Source of the DNA: Paraclostridium sordellii | Lineage (GTDB): Bacteria > Bacillota > Clostridia > Peptostreptococcales > Peptostreptococcaceae | Length of the DNA: 64,000 bases | Direction of reading: 5' to 3' | NCBI RefSeq assembly: GCF_000953675.1 | Contig: NZ_LN679998.1 | Coordinates: 1,139,911 to 1,203,910 of the forward strand | Shown here: in pieces, positions 61,472 through 64,000 of the stretch | Layout: each line of letters begins with the position of its first letter | How positions within the stretch are numbered: position 1 is the first letter of the stretch | The notes under the pieces: generated by a model | The model's input: only the letters and a program-made list of their open reading frames with translations | The model's database searches: none | What the model was told of the DNA's origin: nothing | Translations under genes and position numbers: made by a program

Positions 61472-64000
61472 ATAGAGTATGAAGTAATTGTTAGATATAA
61501 TGGAGATATATTAGCACTTACAACAGAATTAGGTGTATCTGTAGAACTACTTGGTTACAATTATGCTATAATAACATCTCAAAATGTTGAAAACATTGAT
61601 ATGCTACTTAATTATCCTCAAATAGAATATGTAGAAAAACCATTTATATTAAATACACAAGATATACAAAGTTTTTCAAGAACAGGAATAACTAGGTTTA
61701 AAAGTACAAATAGATTAACTGGAAAAGGGACTATAATAGGTATAATAGATTCAGGAATAGATTATACCTTAGAAGAGTTTAGAGATAGTCAAGGAAATTC
61801 AAAAATACTATATTACTGGGATCAATCGATAAATGGAAATCCACCAGAAGGATTTAAAGATGGAACATTATATACAAATGAAGACATAAACAAAGCTATA
61901 AAAAATGAAATTAACATTCCTATATCTCCAACAAGTACTCATGGAACTCATGTAACTGGAATAGCATGCCAAATTGCAAGTGATGCCAATATAATCTTTG
62001 TAAGGGTAGGAAGTACAGTTACTGATGTTTTTTCAAAAAGTACTGAATTTATGAGAGCAATTAAATTTATATTAGATAAAGCTTTAGAATTAAAGATGCC
62101 AGTAGCTATAAATATCAGTTATGGAAGTAATGAAGGGTCACATAGAGGGTTATCGTTATTTGAACAATATATTGATGATATGTGTTCATTTTGGAAGAAT
62201 AATATTATCGTGGCAGCAGGTAACAATGCAGATAAAGATGGACATAAAAATATAAAATTAGGTGATAATGAGGTTGAAGTTGAGTTTGTAGTTGGGGAGA
62301 ATGAAAAAATATTAAATGTAAATATATGGCCAGACTTTGTTGATGATTTTAGTGTTCATATAGTAAACCCATCAAATGTAAAAAGTCAGGAGATATCGTT
62401 GACCTCTGGAGAAATTAGAAATGTACTTGGTAGTACTAGGGTAAGAGGATATTTTTATCCAATATCGCCATTTTCTCTTGTAAGAAGAATTACAATTCAG
62501 TTAAGCTCAAATATTAATATTAACTCAGGAATATGGAAATTAGTTTTTACTCCTATCAAAATAGTAATGGGAAATGTAAATATATATTTACCTACTTCTG
62601 AAGGAATAAGTAAAGATACAAGATTTTTAGCATCAAGTAAAAATCTTACTGTGACAGTTCCTGGAACAGCGAGTAAAGTTATAACTGTTGGAAGTTTTAA
62701 TTCTAGAACTGATACAGTATCTATATTTTCAGGGGAAGGAGATATAGAAGAAAATGTCTTTAAGCCGGATTTATTAGCTCCAGGCGAAGATATACTATCA
62801 GTTCTCCCAGGAGGAAGTGTAGGAGCGCTTACTGGAACCAGTATGGCAACTCCTCATGTTACGGGAGTAGTAGCTCTTTTAATGGAATGGGGAATAGTAA
62901 ATAGAAATGATTTATTTTTTTACTCTCAAAAAATAAGAGCATTTTTAATAAAAGAAGCAAGGCGAAACCCTTTATATACTTATCCAAATAATTCTATGGG
63001 TTTTGGAATATTAGATATGTCAAATGTAAATTTAGTAGATATATCTCAAGTTAACCAAGGATATGATTTGCTTTATAGAAAAAAAGTAAAAAAAAAAGTA
63101 AAAAATACTAGACTTGCTATACCTGAAGACTTAGTAATTAAATACCAAATAAGTCATAGCCCAAATTTCAAAGAAGAACTTGCTGCAAACAATTTAAATT
63201 ATCAGTTTTATCCAATAAGTTACGATACTGGAATACTAATCCTTCCTGTAAGTGATAAAACAAAATTTAACAAATTAGCATCAATTAAATCTATAAAAAA
63301 GATTGATTTGAGTATTGTTATGAATCAATTGGGAGTAATAAATAGAGGAGTAGAAAATGGTGTTGTGGCTAGAGAAGAAATAGGAGCAAATTTTTTACAA
63401 AATAACTCCAATGTTCCAATAACAGGAAGAGGGGTTTTAATAGCTATTATAGACTCAGGTATAGATTACTTACATGAAGATTTTATATACCCAGACAAAA
63501 CTTCTAAAATTGTTTTTTTATGGGACCAAACAAAAGATGGTAAGCCTCCAAATGGGTATGAAATTGGAACTGAATATACTAGAGAAGACATAAATAAAGC
63601 TATAGGAAGTAATGATTCTACTTTATCAAAGGATGAAGAAGGAAATGGGACTATGCTAAGTGGAATATGTTCAGGGCTTGGCAATATAAATAAAGAATAC
63701 TTAGGGGTAGCACCTGAATCAGAACTTATAATTGTTAAATTAAAAAAAATAGATGGAAACTACAATTCTACTTTGGTAGAGGCAGGTGTTAGATATGCAG
63801 TTGAAAAAGCAGTTGATATGAATATGCCTATAGTAATAAATTTTTCATTAGGAAGTAATAGTTTAACAGGTGCTACACAAAGTATAATATATGAACAACC
63901 ACTATTTACAAGAGGTCTAGCTTTAGTTGCAGCAGCGGGTAATGAAGGAAATACTCAAACTCATTCAACAGGAAAAGTTGAATTTACAGGAGCACAAAAA
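61472..64000 (+). CDS. cspBA: CspBA: CspB protease fused to CspA pseudoprotease, 3' end outside window, apparent AUA start
   Basis: Open frame to the window end, 842 full codons visible. Module one (CspB, ~1-530): prodomain [10 protein letters not shown]...YVEKPFIL, then an S8 domain with intact Asp93, His157 (THGTHV) and Ser457 ([10 protein letters not shown]). A Lys-rich linker with A-runs (~535) joins module two (CspA): prodomain with RGVENG/EEIGANF, Asp661 kept, but the His position is Asn725 (EEGNGT). CspB cleaves and activates SleC at germination; CspA helps place the germinant receptor in the spore. The fusion matches Peptostreptococcaceae. AGGAGGTGAT then seven bases lead to ATA 61472; the in-frame TTG 61454 is upstream of the ribosome site. 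Confidence 0.88.
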   Translation, partial: MEYEVIVRYNGDILALTTELGVSVELLGYNYAIITSQNVENIDMLLNYPQIEYVEKPFILNTQDIQSFSRTGITRFKSTNRLTGKGTIIGIIDSGIDYTLEEFRDSQGNSKILYYWDQSINGNPPEGFKDGTLYTNEDINKAIKNEINIPISPTSTHGTHVTGIACQIASDANIIFVRVGSTVTDVFSKSTEFMRAIKFILDKALELKMPVAINISYGSNEGSHRGLSLFEQYIDDMCSFWKNNIIVAAGNNADKDGHKNIKLGDNEVEVEFVVGENEKILNVNIWPDFVDDFSVHIVNPSNVKSQEISLTSGEIRNVLGSTRVRGYFYPISPFSLVRRITIQLSSNININSGIWKLVFTPIKIVMGNVNIYLPTSEGISKDTRFLASSKNLTVTVPGTASKVITVGSFNSRTDTVSIFSGEGDIEENVFKPDLLAPGEDILSVLPGGSVGALTGTSMATPHVTGVVALLMEWGIVNRNDLFFYSQKIRAFLIKEARRNPLYTYPNNSMGFGILDMSNVNLVDISQVNQGYDLLYRKKVKKKVKNTRLAIPEDLVIKYQISHSPNFKEELAANNLNYQFYPISYDTGILILPVSDKTKFNKLASIKSIKKIDLSIVMNQLGVINRGVENGVVAREEIGANFLQNNSNVPITGRGVLIAIIDSGIDYLHEDFIYPDKTSKIVFLWDQTKDGKPPNGYEIGTEYTREDINKAIGSNDSTLSKDEEGNGTMLSGICSGLGNINKEYLGVAPESELIIVKLKKIDGNYNSTLVEAGVRYAVEKAVDMNMPIVINFSLGSNSLTGATQSIIYEQPLFTRGLALVAAAGNEGNTQTHSTGKVEFTGAQK

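Overview
The window is very AT-rich (estimated by eye, not computed) and looks like the chromosome of an anaerobic, spore-forming, Gram-positive clostridium, most likely of the Peptostreptococcaceae (relatives of Clostridioides, Paraclostridium, Romboutsia, Terrisporobacter). The clearest clue is the Csp germination proteases. A CspB-CspA fusion whose CspA half has lost its catalytic His is characteristic of that family. A CspC-like pseudoprotease with the same His-to-Thr and Ser-to-Gly changes known from C. difficile CspC points the same way. An [FeFe] hydrogenase with its three maturases, Spo0A boxes, a NiaR/NiaX pair and a BusR-like regulator also fit. I see no prophage, insertion sequence or CRISPR array.

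Layout. 1-1257: 3' part of the NAD(P)HX repair enzyme Nnr. 1377-8945: six-gene envelope or exopolysaccharide operon (VTC-domain protein, DUF4956 membrane protein, CotH-like kinase, TIM-barrel hydrolase, HEAT-repeat protein, processive family 2 glycosyltransferase), followed by a membrane-anchored PIG-L deacetylase at 9102-9887 with a Spo0A box in its leader. 10079-12582: BCCT osmolyte transporter, a 59-residue DUF4177 protein and a BusR-type GntR/RCK_C regulator. 12747-15176: cupin, nitrilase-family amidase, an unknown protein and a DUF4397 protein. 15351-20939: small Fe-S protein, [FeFe] hydrogenase HydA, then HydE, HydG and HydF. 20958-25868: unknown protein, a catalytically intact Csp protease, a CspC-like pseudoprotease, a small protein and a TSCPD protein. 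25985-31332: two consecutive sensor kinases without a response regulator, the first behind a Spo0A box and good promoter elements. 31445-31533: tRNA-Ser(UGA). 31670-34858: small proteins and a SWIM/SNF2 helicase. 34992-40901: maltose regulon (LacI-type regulator, PTS EIICB, MapP-like phosphatase, GH13 alpha-glucosidase, maltose acetyltransferase) with two LacI-type operators, a cre-like site and a near-consensus promoter. 41040-44596: small unknowns, a TSUP transporter and a lone McrB-like AAA+ ATPase. 44704-45877: NiaR and NiaX. 46176-49926: four-SH3b NlpC/P60 wall hydrolase and an alkaline-phosphatase-like membrane protein. 50033-55884: RseC-like protein, methionine aminopeptidase, small protein, YitT, a MecA-like class B penicillin-binding protein, HAD phosphatase, small protein. 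56070-61331: GAPDH, CBS-domain protein, Ig/FN3-like membrane protein, low-complexity secreted protein, AI-2E family transporter. 61472-end: CspBA, cut by the window edge.

Most genes are compact single units or short operons closed by strong hairpin terminators, many of them nearly loop-free palindromes. No stretch longer than 300 bases lacks a gene; the longest, 45878-46175, holds a terminator, a promoter and a possible WalR box. The most notable observations are the apparent AUA start codons shared by two Csp protease genes, a second Csp locus pairing an active protease with a dead one, two perfect palindromes between hydA and hydE, three AAAGTGTT repeats spaced exactly 22 bp over the gap promoter, and a BusR-like regulator beside a BCCT transporter whose promoter carries matching repeat half-sites.
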